Shown here one piece after another: positions 17,764 to 20,118 of a stretch of 20,118 bases of DNA (the stretch's first letter is position 1; the number at the start of each line of letters is the position of its first letter). The stretch is from assembly GCA_904063045.1 (NCBI GenBank), contig CAJFCJ010000181.1, positions 15,557 to 35,674 on the forward strand, given 5' to 3'. A program made the position numbers and the translations under genes. Under the pieces are notes generated by a model that was not told where the DNA came from, made no database searches, and saw only the letters and a program-made list of their open reading frames with translations. Source of the DNA: Dimorphilus gyrociliatus (Eukaryota; Annelida; Polychaeta; Dinophilidae).

Positions 17764-17768
17764 CAGAT
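17764..17768. repeat. Target duplication CAGAT, right side of element B
   Basis: Same five bases as 15934-15938. Confidence 0.75.
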
Positions 17769-17930
17769 TAATCTAATACGTTTATTTAGTCCTATATGAG
17801 TGTATTTCTAATATATTTTTAAATTTAAAGTTACTTTTATATTTAATTGTGACATGGTCATTATGTCTTGTGTCGTTATAATTAACTATAATAATGGAAA
17901 GCTTTCCTATTGTATACTAATAATTATAGA

Positions 17931-19525
17931 GTCGAATAACAGTCACATTTGAAATACCGATTACACAAAATTCATATTAAATTAGTACAAAAAACTTTTT
18001 TTTACTTATTTTATCCTTATTTTGAATCTTTACAAGGATCGAATAACGATCCGCACCAAATTAATATAAAAAAAATTAAAAAAAAACAAAAAAATAGCTT
18101 CTAGAGAGGTATTAAAGCAACTATTAATATTAAGAATATTTTTATTTGACAAAATCCTCCTCCTTTATCGCTAGATTACCTAATACAAGTTCACAGGTCG
18201 AAGAAAAATATTATAATTGCATTTCTCAAATTAAAAATATATTCTGAAGGATATGAGCGATTTCAATTATATGTTATTTTATAAAATAAAAAACTCAACT
18301 AAAGAGTATTCTCGTGATTTTGAGAAGAGCGAAAAATAATATAATCAAAAAGTATCATTTAGCATATCATTTATTTTATTAGAAAAATGAAATAGAAAAA
18401 ATATATTCCAATATCAAAGTAAGAAAATTAAAAAATTATCCACAACATTGTGAGAGATATCAAGGAGCAGTTTAAATTCAGAGTTTTACAGTGATTATTC
18501 CCATTCCAGTATACTCAACTCATGAAGGTCTCCAAGTTGACATAGTTGATATGTAAAGATATTCTATTTCAACTTTTGGATATAGATATATCCTCAATGC
18601 AATAGATTATTTTTAGTTTTAAATCGATGAATAAACGGAGGGAGACAATAAAAAATATTTTAGATGGGATTTTTAAAGCTGAAGGCCCGTGGTTAGCTCT
18701 TCATTTTAATAATGATAGAGAGTTTGTTAATGAAAACGTTACAAACCTTTGTAAAAGCTTGGTATAAATCATATTGGAAGGAAATCACGACATCCTCAAT
18801 CTCAGGGAGTGGTAGAGAGATTTAATAGAACTCTTAAGCTATGCTTAAGGAAATATTTACTAGGAAGAACAAGATGGGATGATATACATGATAATATTGT
18901 ATATCAATACAATAATAGCATACATAGATCTACTTCTACCACTCCCTTTATACTATTTCGCGGAGCGATACCAGCAATATAAGTAACAACTATAATAATA
19001 CGCTTACAGATAGCTAGAAACAATTATTTAAATTAAATTAACCAATATAAAAATGAACACGACAGAAAACAAGAAGAGATGAAACTTTAAATATAGGAGA
19101 TAAATGTTTAATAGCAAAAGAATTTGATTCAAATTTTCATATGAGACATCATACTCTTGTTTCATTTCATCATGACGAGATTTATATTATACATAATATT
19201 TCAGCTTATATTATTACAATAAAAGATTACCCAAATTGATTAAAATTGTTTCATAAAACAATGATAAAACTATTTTCTGGTTAATAAAGGATTTTGTTAT
19301 TAATTTTTCGTTTTTTTTAAAGTTTTTTTATACTAATCTGGTGCGGGTCGTTATTCGTTAAAATTTGACATAAGAAAAAAATATATTTTCTACTAATTTG
19401 GCGCGGATCGTTGTTTGATCCTTACAAAGTTTCGAAATAAAGGTTAAAATGATTTTTAAAAAAAATTATACTAATTTAATATGAATTCTGTGTCATCGGT
19501 ATTCGAAATGTGACTGTTATTTGAC
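17931..19525 (+). mobile_element. Element C: integrase-type transposon, dead
   Basis: Inverted ends: left about 17931-18095, right about 19291-19525. Both read TC(G/A)AATAACAGTCACATTT inward, then ATACCGAT and ATTCATATTAAATTAGTA. A subterminal motif with AACGATCCGC and CCAAATTA occurs once on the left (near 18046) and twice on the right (near 19340 and 19390). A broken integrase gene on the plus strand lies between them. The target duplication was not resolved; ATAG or TAGA occurs on both sides but not at exactly matching positions. Confidence 0.7.
18165..19239 (+). pseudogene. Ty3/gypsy-type integrase (element C), heavily decayed
   Basis: Recognisable pieces in order, across frames: SSQVEEKYYNCISQIKN (N-terminus), KKYHLAYHL (zinc H residues), NYPQHCERYQ (one C of CxxC left), and GLQVDIVDM followed by a stop, then FGYRYILNAIDYF. 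Next come GIFKAEGPWLALHF with NNDREFVNEN, where HSDNGREF is normal, so the second catalytic D is N. HPQSQGVVERFNRTLK keeps the catalytic E and is followed by YNNSIHRST. The end shows IGDKCLIAKEFDSN and FHHDEIYIIHNIS. Several stops and frameshifts. The sequence is closer to element A than to B (GYRYL, REFVN, KxFDxN motifs), so it is a separate, older family member. Confidence 0.75.
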
Positions 19526-19587
19526 CCAATAGACTAAATTCAAATAATAATCTTCATATAAATACTGTCGTATATCAAAAGATTACA

Positions 19588-20118
19588 GATATCATTAGGT
19601 CTACCAAGTGTTTACCATAAATTTTCGAAAGACTAATAACTTCCTTCCGAATTTGGAAGTTTGTTAGTATATCACCATTAGATATACCAGGTGTTTACCA
19701 TGGATGCTTTTTTAATAGATAGGGAATTTTTACTATAAAATTTTCTTTTGTCACACCTTTATCAAAACGATGCAGTAAATTAAAAAGGATTTTCATACTA
19801 AATTAAACTATAATACCTCAATGGTGAAAGCAATAATTATAAGAACGCAAGAAGAAAAAAATAATACTATTTCATTTCTCATTACAAATGTTTTACCACA
19901 AGGTTAAAATAAAACACAAAAAAGCTCTTTTCTTGGAAAAGTAAATAAAATAAATACTAAGGAGTCTTTTTTATATTGACTCTAACATTCATAGAGAAAT
20001 AATCCCTGAATTTGAAATATCGACGATACAATATATTATTAAGTTAGCCCACGGTAACGGTCATGCTGGAATTGTATCAGTAAGAAACAATATCAGGCGG
20101 AACTATGTAAGTATAAAA
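19588..20118 (+). mobile_element. Element D: start of a fourth integrase transposon, cut by the window
   Basis: Upstream of the gene, two copies of a subterminal motif with TACCA(A/G)GTGTTTACCAT lie at 19588-19619 and 19668-19702. They resemble the doubled ATATCATT and CTACCA motifs at the left end of element A in layout and partly in sequence. Between them is a CTTCC/GGAAG palindrome (about 19645-19659). The right end lies outside the window and the left terminus is approximate. Confidence 0.5.
19821..20118 (+). pseudogene. Ty3/gypsy-type integrase N-terminal part (element D), partial
   Basis: ATG at 19821 gives MVKAIIIRTQEEKNN, matching MVKNLTIKSTEER of element A and MSTNLLIENDEEKNN of B. 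There is a stop at about 19908, then in the same frame SSFLGKVNKINTKESFLY. A frameshift near 19975 follows, then HREIIPEF and LAHGNGHAGIVS, the first half of the HHCC zinc-binding region. The CxxC half and the catalytic core lie beyond the window. One stop and one frameshift make it a probable pseudogene. Confidence 0.65.

Overview
The window is strongly AT-rich eukaryotic DNA with short intergenic coding islands. It looks like a microsporidian of the Nosema/Vairimorpha or Hamiltosporidium kind, although this rests on style and not on a species-specific marker. Four candidate start codons have a CCC(C) block 0-6 bases upstream (5351, 10573 on the minus strand, 12303, and 17417 on the minus strand), the start signal described for microsporidia. 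The other indications are intronless genes, a secreted leucine-rich-repeat (LRR) protein, and a dense load of Tc1, Merlin and integrase-type DNA transposons. No rRNA or tRNA gene, CRISPR array or reverse transcriptase was seen.

Left part (1-7060). Positions 1-1680 hold no gene I can support. Two relics of one repeated coding family (about 1721-1906 and 4819-5049) share a conserved block that stops abruptly in both copies; the second ends in a membrane segment. Between them lie a Merlin-type transposase relic (2281-2683, minus), a 20-bp-arm hairpin (2780-2835), a foldback element of about 740 bp (3107-3848) and the helix-turn-helix half of a dead Tc1 transposase (4063-4473). At 5356-6936 is a frameshifted gene of unknown function.

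Middle (7060-10823). Element A (7274-8946) has long inverted ends and encloses a broken Ty3/gypsy-type integrase on the minus strand. It is followed by a well-delimited Tc1-like transposon (9371-10823) with 184-186 bp inverted repeats, TA on both sides and a transposase broken by three frameshifts and a stop.

Right part (10824-20118). A probably functional 792-residue secreted LRR protein (12313-14691) contains thirteen 49-residue units with no length variation. A dead Tc1 DDE domain follows (15179-15836), then three integrase elements in a row. Element B (15939-17763) is complete, with inverted repeats over 300 bp, a 5-bp CAGAT target duplication and an intact DD35E integrase. Element C (17931-19525) is dead. 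Element D (from about 19588) runs off the window.

The four integrase units share a start region, zinc-binding and DDE motifs, long inverted ends and duplicated subterminal motifs. No gag, protease or reverse transcriptase lies inside them. I read them as Ginger-like cut-and-paste transposons and not as LTR retrotransposons. Element B is the only one likely to encode a working enzyme, so it is the natural candidate for mobilising relatives. The window as a whole is a transposon graveyard around one host-type secreted gene.
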